Of a stretch of 64,000 nucleotides of DNA, positions 1 to 7,762 are shown piece by piece; within the stretch, counting starts at the first letter, position 1; each line of letters opens with the position of its first letter. Below the pieces are notes generated by a model. The model ran no database searches. It saw only the letters and a program-made list of their open reading frames with translations, and was not told the DNA's origin. The position numbers and the translations under genes are program-made. Location: positions 310,001-374,000 of the forward strand of contig NZ_AZQN01000001.1 of assembly GCF_000566685.1 (NCBI RefSeq), written 5' to 3'. This stretch comes from Dyadobacter tibetensis Y620-1 (GTDB lineage: Bacteria; Bacteroidota; Bacteroidia; Cytophagales; Spirosomataceae).

Positions 1-1
1 G

Positions 2-67
2 GCAGTACAGCAAGTCACCGAAGTCGTATTTTACTTGTTTATGATCGTTCTATGGAAATATATCTGA
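2..67 (+). CDS. cobS: Adenosylcobinamide-GDP ribazoletransferase, C-terminal end (partial)
   Basis: The last 21 codons of a gene that begins before the window run in frame 2 to a TGA at 65-67. The peptide begins AVQQVTEVVFYLFMI and ends in WKYI. This looks like the final membrane helix of CobS, the integral membrane enzyme that joins adenosylcobinamide-GDP to alpha-ribazole in the last steps of cobalamin synthesis. CobS proteins commonly end in a 'GA.Q...E..FYL' helix. The next gene starts 16 bases before this stop and looks like CobC, which acts on the same pathway branch. The identification rests on a short tail plus this context, so it is probable rather than certain. Confidence 0.6.
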   Translation, partial: AVQQVTEVVFYLFMIVLWKYI

Positions 68-597
68 TACGCCATACCCTGCCTAAGCTGACGCCAGGGC
101 TCATCTATGGGCATCTGGATATCCCACTGGCCGAAGGCTACGCCGAAGAATTTGATCGTATCAAGGCCCTACTTCCCGAACGACTCCAGACAGTATATAG
201 CAGTCCGTCGACCCGGTGCAGGCAGCTGGCTGAGCACCTGGATCCGCATTATCGCATCGACGAGCGCCTCCGTGAACTGCATTTCGGAGACTGGGAGGGG
301 CAGACCTGGGACAGTGTGGATCAGGTTAAGCTCAAGATCTGGATGGACGACTTCGTAAACGAGCCCGTGCCCGGTGGAGAGCATCTGCTGGATCTGCAGA
401 AAAGAGTGCTACAGTTCTGGAAGGAACTCCAGCTCCTAGAAACCCAAAATTCCATCGCCATCATCACCCACGCCGGGGTAATAAGGCTTCTGCTGGCCAT
501 GGAACGGCAAGTGGCATTAAAGGATATGTTTTCGATTTCGGTAGGGTATGGGGAGGTGGTGATGGTAGAGGGGAGCGATTATAATCAAAGAAATTAA
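52..597 (+). CDS. cobC: Histidine phosphatase, probable alpha-ribazole phosphatase
   Basis: A 181-residue protein of the histidine phosphatase (phosphoglycerate mutase-like) superfamily. The phosphohistidine motif LIRHT is at residues 5-9, a GDWEGQTW loop is near residue 80, and the second catalytic histidine is in ITHAG near residue 140. CobC removes the 5'-phosphate from alpha-ribazole phosphate or adenosylcobalamin phosphate during lower-ligand assembly of cobalamin. The start overlaps the end of the probable cobS gene by 16 bases, which suggests translational coupling and supports CobC over other phosphatases of this superfamily. Length is slightly short of the roughly 200 residues usual for the family, but complete. 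Confidence 0.75.
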   Translation: MEIYLIRHTLPKLTPGLIYGHLDIPLAEGYAEEFDRIKALLPERLQTVYSSPSTRCRQLAEHLDPHYRIDERLRELHFGDWEGQTWDSVDQVKLKIWMDDFVNEPVPGGEHLLDLQKRVLQFWKELQLLETQNSIAIITHAGVIRLLLAMERQVALKDMFSISVGYGEVVMVEGSDYNQRN

Positions 598-720
598 ATT
601 GCGTTATATTTAGAAATGTGAAGAAACATGTAACTTTAACTATGAATAAGTAGTTTAAGCTTATGCTAGAAAGGGGGGAATTCCAGTAGCATTATAATGT
701 TTGCGATGTCGGAATCATAA

Positions 721-825
721 AAACGCCCTGGGAATGTTCCTAATAAAGAAACTATTAAGGTTATTAAAGAGCTTAAAGAGAGTAAGGAGTTGATTGCTAA
801 ATGGAGAGAATTTCATGGAAACTGA
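721..825 (+). pseudogene. Relic of a DUF4160 gene (C-terminal part)
   Basis: In the frame ending with TGA at 823-825, the conceptual peptide runs through GNVPNKETIKVIKELKESKE and ends KWREFHGN. This looks like the C-terminal third of DUF4160 proteins, which often precede a DUF2442 gene. An in-frame TAA at 718-720 cuts it off, and I find no N-terminal half in 598-720. The next reading frame, a DUF2442 relic, overlaps it by 11 bases, the usual arrangement of the intact pair. I read this as a decayed gene. The family assignment comes from recalled motifs and should be checked by profile search. Confidence 0.5.
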
Positions 826-1042
826 AGTGAGAAAAGTTTGGTTTCAGGATGATAGTATATTTATCCAAACCGTGTCTGGTGAAGAGCGTAGCCACCCTAT
901 GAAGTGGTTTCCAAGATGATTAAATGCTTCCAAAGACGAAAGAGAAAATTTCGAATTGTCACTATATGGTATTCACTGGATAGCGCTTGATGAAGACTTA
1001 AGCTTTGAAGGTTTCTTTTCCTTTTCGAAGCAGCATACTTAA
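815..1042 (+). pseudogene. DUF2442 protein gene broken by an in-frame stop
   Basis: From ATG 815, 75 codons can be read to a TAA at 1040-1042 if one TGA at codon 35 (917-919) is ignored. The conceptual protein shows DUF2442 hallmarks: KVWFQDDSIFIQT at the start, KWFPR just before the stop, LNASKDERENF after it, then GIHWIALDEDLSFEGFF. Family members usually read PRLLNA here, so a single TTA to TGA change (Leu to stop) would explain the break. The rest of the frame is well preserved, which suggests recent inactivation or a sequencing error. DUF4160/DUF2442 pairs are often listed as toxin-antitoxin-like modules, and an intact toxin-antitoxin pair follows directly. Confidence 0.65.
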
Positions 1043-1063
1043 AATAATCCTAAAGATAAGATC

Positions 1064-1273
1064 ATGGAAACAATAATAGTTAAGGTAGAAGGGGAAAATT
1101 TAAGGGCGCTTAAGGCATTCTTGTCCGCTTTGAATATAAAATTTGAAAAGGATGACGAAACTTCTTATGAATTCTCGGAGGAGTTGGAAAATAAGATCAA
1201 AAAAGCCCGAGCGGAAAGGCAAAGGGGTGAGGTTATTACGGTAACGTCAGAGAATTTATGGGAAAGTATATAA
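1064..1273 (+). CDS. Antitoxin of a YoeB/RelE-type module
   Basis: A 69-residue acidic protein with an N-terminal segment METIIVKVEGENLRALKAFL, a middle rich in Glu and Lys (ELENKIKKARAE) and a short C-terminal tail. This resembles the small DUF2683-like antitoxins that Bacteroidota carry upstream of RelE/YoeB toxins. Its last 16 bases overlap the start of the toxin gene, so the two are translationally coupled. Antitoxins of this kind usually bind both the toxin and the operon promoter. I see no clear ribbon-helix-helix or Phd signature, so the role is inferred mainly from context. Confidence 0.6.
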   Translation: METIIVKVEGENLRALKAFLSALNIKFEKDDETSYEFSEELENKIKKARAERQRGEVITVTSENLWESI

Positions 1274-1539
1274 TTCAATTATCAAAGGACGCTAAGTTCG
1301 ATTTGCAGGCAATTAAGCGATCTGGACGAAAATCAGATATTGAAAAAATAAGTATATTCTTTGGGGAACTTGAGAATGACCCAAGATCAGGAACGGGAAT
1401 GCCTGAAAGACTGAAACATTACAATGGAGAGGTGTGGAGCCGCAGGATAAATAAGAAGGATAGGTTAATTTATGAAATTTTGGAGACCGAAATGCTGGTT
1501 TTAGTCGTATCCGTTCTTGCGCACTATTCTGATAAATAA
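1258..1539 (+). CDS. Txe/YoeB-family mRNA endonuclease toxin
   Basis: A 93-residue basic protein of the RelE/ParE superfamily, YoeB subgroup. The N-terminus reads IQLSKDAKFDLQAIKRSG, the middle has NDPRSGTGMPERLKHYNG, and the C-terminus has SRRINKKDRLIYEI followed by VVSVLAHYSDK. The GTG.PE.LK, RRIN..DRLIYEI and final HY are the usual YoeB landmarks; the Arg residues and C-terminal His-Tyr belong to the ribosome-dependent RNase site. The length matches the family. The gene overlaps its antitoxin by 16 bases and sits just after a decayed DUF4160/DUF2442 pair. It appears intact. Confidence 0.8.
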   Translation: MGKYIIQLSKDAKFDLQAIKRSGRKSDIEKISIFFGELENDPRSGTGMPERLKHYNGEVWSRRINKKDRLIYEILETEMLVLVVSVLAHYSDK

Positions 1540-1566
1540 GGCCCTAAATAGAAAATTTGAAATTTT

Positions 1567-1917
1567 ATGAAAGAGTTATATTTTAGGACGTTATATAGTC
1601 TCTTGGAATCAGGGAATTACAGGCGCAGGATTGTAGGACGTTATTGGAACTTGCCAGATGTTGTTAACTCAATAAAACAAGAAAAATCGTTGAATGACAA
1701 TAATGAGCGTTCCTCATTATTTTGCCAGTTTCTATCTAGTACTTCGGATCTTTTAGAATTGCAAGATGATTTTGATCAGAAACGGGTATTAGCTGATCAA
1801 TATGATTTACTTGTCGATCATAATATGGAAGCTTGGAAAAATCTGAAGAAGATAGCAGATCAGGCGGAAGTTAAGTATATGATTGCACTTTTGGAAGCAA
1901 AGATAATAAGCGAATGA
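1567..1917 (+). CDS. Hypothetical protein next to the toxin-antitoxin pair
   Basis: A 116-residue soluble protein that I do not recognise. It is rich in charged residues and predicted helices (LYSLLESGNY, SDLLELQDDFDQKRVLADQY, KKIADQAEVKYMIALLEAK) and has no signal peptide or membrane segment. It begins 27 bases after the toxin gene on the same strand, so it is probably co-transcribed. Genes in this position are sometimes third components or unrelated cargo; nothing in the sequence decides. No promoter or Shine-Dalgarno site is obvious before its ATG. Confidence 0.5.
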   Translation: MKELYFRTLYSLLESGNYRRRIVGRYWNLPDVVNSIKQEKSLNDNNERSSLFCQFLSSTSDLLELQDDFDQKRVLADQYDLLVDHNMEAWKNLKKIADQAEVKYMIALLEAKIISE

Positions 1918-2459
1918 TATTATACAGATCCAGAACGTGAGGTCAATAGCAAGTTAATGATTTATTGGGTAGAAAGGGGTGTCATGGCAGTTTAAAAGAG
2001 TTGTGGGCGATGGATATTCAGTTAACGAGTTCGAAGAAAACCCAGTAGTAATTAATAGGTATCAATTCCTGTAGTAATTACAGTCAAGCCATGATCTGCC
2101 TACTCAAGATCAAAATCTTTGTGCACCTCGTGGTTAAAACTTAACCAGAAAGGACACGGAGAAGGCAAAAAGGACGCTAGAGGATTTAATGGGTACTGCT
2201 TTTCAGTTTCTTCATAGCGAAATGATCAATTGTAAAAGCCGAGACATCTTATGACACTTTGGCTAAAACTAGCTAACCGTTATCTGGCAAATCCACATTT
2301 TCTCTCACAACCCCTCAGTAATTGACTGAGAGGGGATTGCGAGAAAAATGTTCGAGGCAACTTGGAAGATTTGGTGTTGACTAATTCCAACCTGTCCGAC
2401 AAATCAAGTCTTGGCTAATTCAGATCAATGTAGAACGCAGTACCTCGATGCCTTGCCTT
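1918..2459. other. Long non-coding stretch
   Basis: About 540 bases without a credible gene. All frames are cut into short pieces. A short imperfect hairpin (cccctcagt near 2311, paired with actgagagggg) is present but lacks a T-run. The piece around 2125-2200 (cacctcgtggttaaaac ... aaccagaaaggacacggaga) resembles sequences I recall from spacers in other Bacteroidota, and it may be one copy of a dispersed intergenic element. Only a genome-wide search could show that. Otherwise nothing is seen. Confidence 0.4.
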
Positions 2460-3260
2460 TCACAACCTTTTAGTTTCTAAATATTCTGCTATTGCCTGCA
2501 AATAGAGGCTGTTAAAACGTCTGCTCGAAAAGGGATTCTGGCTGGTAACTAAATTCCGATCCTTGATGGCATAATTTGCTTTCGGCAAGCCGCTTTTATA
2601 TTTCAGTCCTAGCTTTTTTAATTGTTTGGCAATTTTTCTGTTTTTAGGTTGGCCTTTCATGATGAATCTTTCAATTACGAATTCTTCAAGAGGGGATACC
2701 GCATTCACTTTATATCCGATATACGGGTTTTCTCCGGGAGGAATTGATAAAATAAGGCTTGGTGCGTGGCATATAAGTCCCGTTGGCTTATGTGACCTGG
2801 CAAATTGTTTTAACAGTATAGGAATATTTTTATCTTCTATTAAATCGATCATTAGTCCTTGGCCTCCCGGAATAATGATTCCCAGATAGTTGTCGAAGTT
2901 CTCAATCGCTGATTCTAAGGTAAGTGGATGATTAAATGTCTTGTCCTCTTTGACAAATTTTAAGGCTTGATTCTTACTGTCCATATTGTCTTTCCAATAG
3001 CTATCCTGAATACTTTCAATATCGATTGTCGCGACCTTCCCGTTTGGTGTGGCAAATTCAACGCCATATCCATTTACTAAAACGGATTGATATGCCAGAT
3101 AAAATTCATTCAAAAAGACTCCAGTCTGTCGTAGTTTATGACCGTTATCGAGCGCTAAAGTGTCTGCTGCGCTCAAAACGAATAGGATCTTTTTGTCTTG
3201 AGCAGATAGGGATAGGTTAGGGACCATGGCTATTGTGATCATGAATAGGATGTATTTCAT
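2460..3260 (-). CDS. Secreted DJ-1/PfpI-family protein
   Basis: A 266-residue protein of the class I glutamine amidotransferase-like (DJ-1/PfpI) superfamily. An N-terminal signal peptide (MKYILFMITIAMVPNLSLSAQ) points to export. The fold landmarks are KILFVLSAAD near residue 25, a GIIIPGGQG loop near residue 125, and the nucleophile elbow LICHAPSLIL near residue 160, with Cys in the usual catalytic place. Relatives include protease-like, glyoxalase III/deglycase and chaperone proteins (Hsp31 group), so the reaction is not defined. It lies 69 bases downstream of a Crp/Fnr-type regulator on the same strand and may be its target. Confidence 0.75.
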   Translation of the reverse strand: MKYILFMITIAMVPNLSLSAQDKKILFVLSAADTLALDNGHKLRQTGVFLNEFYLAYQSVLVNGYGVEFATPNGKVATIDIESIQDSYWKDNMDSKNQALKFVKEDKTFNHPLTLESAIENFDNYLGIIIPGGQGLMIDLIEDKNIPILLKQFARSHKPTGLICHAPSLILSIPPGENPYIGYKVNAVSPLEEFVIERFIMKGQPKNRKIAKQLKKLGLKYKSGLPKANYAIKDRNLVTSQNPFSSRRFNSLYLQAIAEYLETKRL

Positions 3261-3329
3261 TTTTTCGTTTTAATGAATCACAAAGGAAATACCGTTTATC
3301 TACCCAAACATTTACATATGTAAAGATAT

Positions 3330-3905
3330 CTAGGTTTGACGGTTCTGCTTTCTGATGCGGCTGAGCTGAGTTGGGGTAATGCCCAGATAGGATGCTATAT
3401 GGTATTGGGGGATTAAATTTTCTAATTGGGGGTACTCTTTTTGAAAGATTGCATACCGCTTATTTGCTTCTAATAATACAATTTCAACTTCCCGCTTTTC
3501 CTTCGCCACAAAATAATGCTCAGCGATCTTTCTCAAAAGTCGCTCTAAATCCTGATGTTCGTCTAATAAATCAATTATTTTTTGGTAGTCGCCAATCAGG
3601 ATATGACAGTCTGTCAATGCCTGTTGGCAAATGGTATTCGGGAGCTTAGTTACCAGCGATGAATAGCCACCGACCATATTATTTTTTGTGAAAAAGTGCT
3701 TGTTGTATTCAACCCCTTCATCGGTTCGGTAAAAGGCTCTTATTACCCCTTCTTTGAGGAATCCGAACTCTTTAGCAATTATGCCCTCTTCAATAAAATA
3801 CGCCCCTTTTTTTAAATATTGTTCCCTAAAGATATTTTTTAGCGCCTGCCAGGTGCTTTCTTTTAGGGGAGATATTGCATTAAAATAAAGTTGAAGTTGT
3901 TGCAT
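3330..3905 (-). CDS. Crp/Fnr-family transcriptional regulator
   Basis: A 191-residue protein with an N-terminal cyclic-nucleotide-binding-like beta barrel (about residues 20-110; KKGAYFIEEGIIAKEFGFLK is the typical first turn) and a short C-terminal helix-turn-helix (ASYLGITPTQLSRIRKQ, residues 170-186). The recognition-helix wording 'LGITP.QLSRIRK' is characteristic of the large Bacteroidota group of Crp-like regulators. These usually lack cAMP-contacting residues, and their ligand is generally unknown. The gene precedes the DJ-1/PfpI gene in the same direction and diverges from the sulfatase gene, so either could be regulated. Confidence 0.85.
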   Translation of the reverse strand: MQQLQLYFNAISPLKESTWQALKNIFREQYLKKGAYFIEEGIIAKEFGFLKEGVIRAFYRTDEGVEYNKHFFTKNNMVGGYSSLVTKLPNTICQQALTDCHILIGDYQKIIDLLDEHQDLERLLRKIAEHYFVAKEKREVEIVLLEANKRYAIFQKEYPQLENLIPQYHIASYLGITPTQLSRIRKQNRQT

Positions 3906-4221
3906 ATCATTTCAATTGGCTTTCATCGTTCTCTGTTCATTATTTTTAAGCCAAAGCAGTCATGCCGGCCCAGGCATCCTATTGACACACATGTAAATAT
4001 ACGGTAATGACGCTCGCACCGATATTTCCTTTGAATAAAGCAAGGTGAAATGTCGAAACTAAATCAGGTTCCTGGTTTTCCTTCTTCCGATTCTCTGCTA
4101 TTGATTTCTATACCGTCCAGAGACCGATGGTTAAATATCGGGGGATTGATGCTTTTGAGTATTAAGGATATGACATCCGTTTCGTATATAGTGTCCGATT
4201 GCGTCATTCAAAACTTAATTT
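3906..4221. other. Intergenic region between divergent crp-type and sulfatase genes
   Basis: About 316 bases separating two divergent genes, where promoters for both are expected. I see no clear TTG / TAnnTTTG pair and no strong inverted repeat. An open frame from 4050 runs into the sulfatase gene in another frame, but it has no family resemblance and I do not call it. Confidence 0.4.
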
Positions 4222-5781
4222 ATGCATCTCAAACGACTTTTTTTGCTGTTTATTTTAGGAATGTCCCATTGGGCTGTTGCCCAGAAGCCAAACATTATTC
4301 TTATCATGGCCGATGACCTTGGGTATAGCGATATTGGCTGTTATGGCTCCGAAATTCGTACGCCTCATTTGGATGCGCTGGCATCGAACGGTGTGAAGTT
4401 TACGCAGTTCTACAATGCTGCGCGCTGTTGTCCCAGCAGGGCTTCGTTACTAACCGGCGTGTATCCGCATCAGGCGGGAATGGGGAAGATGGTGGTTACG
4501 TCTGCGATCACCAGCCGTGTCCCAGAAAAGGCGAATCAAGGCTGGCTGAGTCGGAATACGGTAACCATAGCCGAGGTTTTAAAGAAAGCGGGTTACCGGA
4601 CTTATATGTCCGGGAAGTGGCATGTGGGAGAAGAACGCCCGGATTGGCCCCTTCAGCGTGGATTTGACAAGTATTTCGGTCTTATTAGCGGTGCTACTAG
4701 TTATTATGAACTACTGCCGGGGAGGTTAATTTTAGAAGACAACGAGCCCTACATCATACCAGAAGGATTCTATATGACCGATGCCATTTCTGAAAAAGCG
4801 GTGGATTACATTGATGCAGCGGCCGATAATCCCTTTTTTATGTATGTGGCCTATACGGCTCCCCATTGGCCACTCCATGCGCCTGACGAGGAGATAGCCC
4901 AATACAAAGGGCTGTATCTTAAGGGATGGGATCGTCTGAGAGATGCACGATTAAAGAAGCAGAAAGGAATGGGTTTGTTGCCGGTATCTCAATTGTTGTC
5001 GGAAAGAGACAGTACCATTTCGGCCTGGGAAGACGCCCCTGACAAGGACGAATGGGATCAGAAAATGGCGGCCTATGCCGCTATGGTCACCCGAATGGAC
5101 AAGGGCATTGGCCAGATAGTGGCAAAACTGAAAGCCAATGGGCAACTTGATAATACCTTGATTATGTTTCTATCGGACAATGGAGCCTGTTCCGAAGAGC
5201 TGGTCAATCGAGCCAAAAGAGATCTGGGCGACCAGGCCTACGAAAGAAGCCTCACAATTCCCTCTGGGAAAAAGGGCTCTTATGACGCCTATGGCAAAGA
5301 ATGGGCCAATCTTGGTAATGTTCCATTTCGCTTATACAAAAGTTTTACCCATGAAGGAGGGATATCTACACCCTTCATTATGCATTATCCTAAACTGGTG
5401 ACGAAGGCCTTTCAAACCGACCAGGTTGGGCACATCATGGATATTATGCCTACTTGCCTGGAATTGGCAGGAGCGAAGTATCCTAAGACCTATAATGAAC
5501 ATGTGGTTAAGCCTGTAGAAGGCATGAGTTTACTCCCTATTTTAAAAGGAAACTCCCGTAAAAACCACGAATTTATCGCCTGGGAGCATTTCGATAGCCG
5601 TGCGATTCGGAAGGAAAATTGGAAGCTGGTATGGTCGCGCGAAAATAAGAAATGGGAATTATATGACTTAGCCCGAGATCGGGCTGAATTGAATGATTTG
5701 TCGGCTACCCATGCAGATAAGGTTAAGGAGTTGTCGCTCCTATATCAAAGCTGGAGTAAGCGGGTTGGGGTGGGCCAATGA
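4222..5781 (+). CDS. Secreted arylsulfatase-family sulfatase
   Basis: A 519-residue sulfatase of the alkaline phosphatase superfamily with a signal peptide ending near AVAQ (residue 21). The metal-binding start PNIILIMADDLGYSDIG gives the paired Asp residues. The maturation motif C-P-S-R-A has Cys70 as the residue converted to formylglycine, so an aerobic formylglycine-generating enzyme is needed; none is in the window. SGKWHVGE near residue 130 and the second metal site LSDNGACSEE near residue 318 are present. It would remove sulfate esters from sugars or aryl compounds in the periplasm. The GDSL esterase that follows 116 bases later fits a role in trimming decorated polysaccharides. The substrate class cannot be read from sequence. 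Confidence 0.88.
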   Translation: MHLKRLFLLFILGMSHWAVAQKPNIILIMADDLGYSDIGCYGSEIRTPHLDALASNGVKFTQFYNAARCCPSRASLLTGVYPHQAGMGKMVVTSAITSRVPEKANQGWLSRNTVTIAEVLKKAGYRTYMSGKWHVGEERPDWPLQRGFDKYFGLISGATSYYELLPGRLILEDNEPYIIPEGFYMTDAISEKAVDYIDAAADNPFFMYVAYTAPHWPLHAPDEEIAQYKGLYLKGWDRLRDARLKKQKGMGLLPVSQLLSERDSTISAWEDAPDKDEWDQKMAAYAAMVTRMDKGIGQIVAKLKANGQLDNTLIMFLSDNGACSEELVNRAKRDLGDQAYERSLTIPSGKKGSYDAYGKEWANLGNVPFRLYKSFTHEGGISTPFIMHYPKLVTKAFQTDQVGHIMDIMPTCLELAGAKYPKTYNEHVVKPVEGMSLLPILKGNSRKNHEFIAWEHFDSRAIRKENWKLVWSRENKKWELYDLARDRAELNDLSATHADKVKELSLLYQSWSKRVGVGQ

Positions 5782-5897
5782 TATAGGTCGGCCCATTCTG
5801 ACTCTATCCTTATTATTTTAAGATATTACGTGGTGCATTTCACAGTTATTCGTCTAGTCTAAAGAGCGATAGCCCCTAAAGTTAAAAGTTATACGAC

Positions 5898-6647
5898 ATG
5901 CGCAGCATTTTTATTAAATCTATTGGTCCCCTTATCGGACTGCTAATATTGTCAGGATTTGGATTCGACACATCGAGAACGGTCTATTTAGTTGGGGATT
6001 CTACCATGTCTGTTAAGGACGAGCGGTACTATCCTGAGACAGGGTGGGGAATGCCATTTAAGTACTTTTTTGATGAATCGGTTCGCATAGAAAATAGGGC
6101 AATGAACGGCCGCAGTACCCGAAGTTTTATTGAAGAAAAACGTTGGCAGCTGGTATCGGATAGCCTCAAGGCCGGCGATTATGTATTGATACAGTTTGGG
6201 CATAACGATGAGGTTGCAACGAAAAAAACCTATACTGACGAGGTTGGCTATCAGGCTAATCTGCATCGGTTTATAAAAGAAACCAAGGAAAAAGGTGCCT
6301 ATCCCGTTTTGATTACTCCAGTCGCCAGACGCAGGTTCGATGCCAAGGGAAGCGTAGAAGGGACGCATGAAATATATTCGCAGCTGGTTCGAAAGGTAGC
6401 CATGGAAGCATCCGTGCCCTTAATAGACCTTGATCAACTTAGTCAGCGCCTTCTCCAAGAATTTGGTGAGGAGCGTTCAAAAGATCTTTATCTACACCTT
6501 GCTGCCGGAGAGCATCCGAACTATCCAGAGGGCAAAGTCGACGATACCCATTTCTCAGAGCTGGGAGCGCGTAAGATGGCGCAACTGGTTTTGCAGGAGA
6601 TGAAACGACAACGGTTACCACTTATCCAACATATTGTTCAGCGATAA
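5898..6647 (+). CDS. GDSL/SGNH esterase, rhamnogalacturonan acetylesterase-like
   Basis: A 249-residue exported SGNH hydrolase (hydrophobic N-terminus, residues 1-20). Block I is YLVGDSTMS with the catalytic Ser near residue 36; block II has the Gly in NRAMNGRSTRSF; block III is FGHNDE; block V is DDTHFSELG with the catalytic Asp and His. The GDST form and the GWGMPFKYFF segment are typical of rhamnogalacturonan acetylesterases (family CE12), which remove acetyl groups from pectic backbones. It follows the sulfatase on the same strand, and both would strip decorations from complex glycans. No SusC/SusD pair is nearby. Confidence 0.8.
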   Translation: MRSIFIKSIGPLIGLLILSGFGFDTSRTVYLVGDSTMSVKDERYYPETGWGMPFKYFFDESVRIENRAMNGRSTRSFIEEKRWQLVSDSLKAGDYVLIQFGHNDEVATKKTYTDEVGYQANLHRFIKETKEKGAYPVLITPVARRRFDAKGSVEGTHEIYSQLVRKVAMEASVPLIDLDQLSQRLLQEFGEERSKDLYLHLAAGEHPNYPEGKVDDTHFSELGARKMAQLVLQEMKRQRLPLIQHIVQR

Positions 6648-6677
6648 TTTCAGAAAAGTGTATATTAGAATAAAGAG

Positions 6678-6715
6678 AATTCTAGCGGCCATGAAAAAAT
6701 TCGGCCGCTAGAATT
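6678..6715. terminator. Inverted repeat between convergent genes
   Basis: A perfect 13-base inverted repeat (aattctagcggcc, 12-base loop, ggccgctagaatt) sits between the esterase gene and the convergent DoxDA-like gene. Neither side carries a good T-run, but the position and the GC core suggest a shared bidirectional transcription end. Confidence 0.5.
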
Positions 6716-6738
6716 TGACACAAGACAGAAATAAGTTA

Positions 6739-7755
6739 TTACTTCAAAATATGGTGACTCCAATATGCTCCACTGATATCAGATATTCTTAGGGTATATT
6801 TACCATCGGGCAAATTGCTAAGTAGCTCACCTTTGAGGCTTAGCTTCGCTTTGGCCCCTAACGGGACAATCAAACTATGCATTCCAGCCTTGACTTTCGC
6901 AATATAGTAATTGGAAATACTCTCTTCCGGCAACTTTGCCAACCCTGACTGATCCAGATTCCAGACGAGTTTTTGCTGGTCATCATAAAGTCCAATATTA
7001 ATTACCCAAGAACCATATACATCTACACCCTCCGTACGATATACATTAAAACTTAGGGTATTGTTTTCGATTTTTCCTTGGCTGATTTCTAGTTTGGGTT
7101 TGACTGATTTATTATGTAGGGTTCCCCATAGCCCTCCATGAAAAACCTGGTTGGTCATAAGGGTCATGCCGAGGGTAAACAAGGAGCCTGTTAAAACTAA
7201 TTTCGGAAATATTGCGTCTGAAATTGGCAATTCTCCGGACGCAATCCAAGAAAACCAGCTTTTTTGCGACAGATTCGTTCCCTGGTTGAGGAGAAAATAG
7301 TCCAAGGAGTACTTGCCGCTCCCCGTCAGGAACAGTACAAAACCGCTAGCTATGCCAAGGACGCCAATCTGCCATTCGTCTAGACAAGTAGTACCGATCC
7401 ACCCCGAGCCAAGAAGGATGCCCATTGCGAGGAAAAACACTCCTATACTCATCAGTCTGGTAAAAAGTCCAAAAATTATTAAGAGACCTACTATGCCTTC
7501 TATAATTGTAAAAGTGACCATACTAAGCCATAATGTATCTGGGTTTTCAACCAGATGCTGGATCATAGGCTTTATACCCAGTGCATTGGGCAAAAAATGG
7601 TTGAATTTTTCACCAATATATCCCGAGACTTCAGGATCCAATTTGTTGGCAAGAATAGTTCTCCTCCAGAATGCAGAGAAATAGGTCCATCCTACGACCA
7701 TTCTAAGGGAAAGTGTTAGGAGTCCTGCATCATTTTTTATACTATAATTCTTCAT
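6739..7755 (-). CDS. DoxDA-like thiosulfate:quinone oxidoreductase (fused subunits)
   Basis: A 338-residue membrane protein. Residues 10-170 form a four-helix DoxD/DoxX unit (LTLSLRMVVGWTYFSAFWRR, IIEGIVGLLIIFGLFTRLMS, SGWIGTTCLDEW, IASGFVLFLTGSGKYSLDYF). After a linker and one more hydrophobic segment comes a beta-rich DoxA-like domain (residues 215-338). In archaea DoxD and DoxA are separate subunits of thiosulfate:quinone oxidoreductase; Bacteroidota often have them fused as here. The enzyme would oxidise thiosulfate to tetrathionate and pass electrons to quinone. It is followed 7 bases upstream in transcription order by a secreted DsrE protein, which supports a sulfur role. Whether thiosulfate is the true substrate is inference. 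Confidence 0.75.
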   Translation of the reverse strand: MKNYSIKNDAGLLTLSLRMVVGWTYFSAFWRRTILANKLDPEVSGYIGEKFNHFLPNALGIKPMIQHLVENPDTLWLSMVTFTIIEGIVGLLIIFGLFTRLMSIGVFFLAMGILLGSGWIGTTCLDEWQIGVLGIASGFVLFLTGSGKYSLDYFLLNQGTNLSQKSWFSWIASGELPISDAIFPKLVLTGSLFTLGMTLMTNQVFHGGLWGTLHNKSVKPKLEISQGKIENNTLSFNVYRTEGVDVYGSWVINIGLYDDQQKLVWNLDQSGLAKLPEESISNYYIAKVKAGMHSLIVPLGAKAKLSLKGELLSNLPDGKYTLRISDISGAYWSHHILK

Positions 7756-7762
7756 TGCTAAA

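Noticed and set aside
4050..4316. Open frame of 88 codons before the sulfatase
   Set aside because: It runs into the sulfatase gene in another frame, has no signal or family motif and looks like chance in the divergent promoter region.
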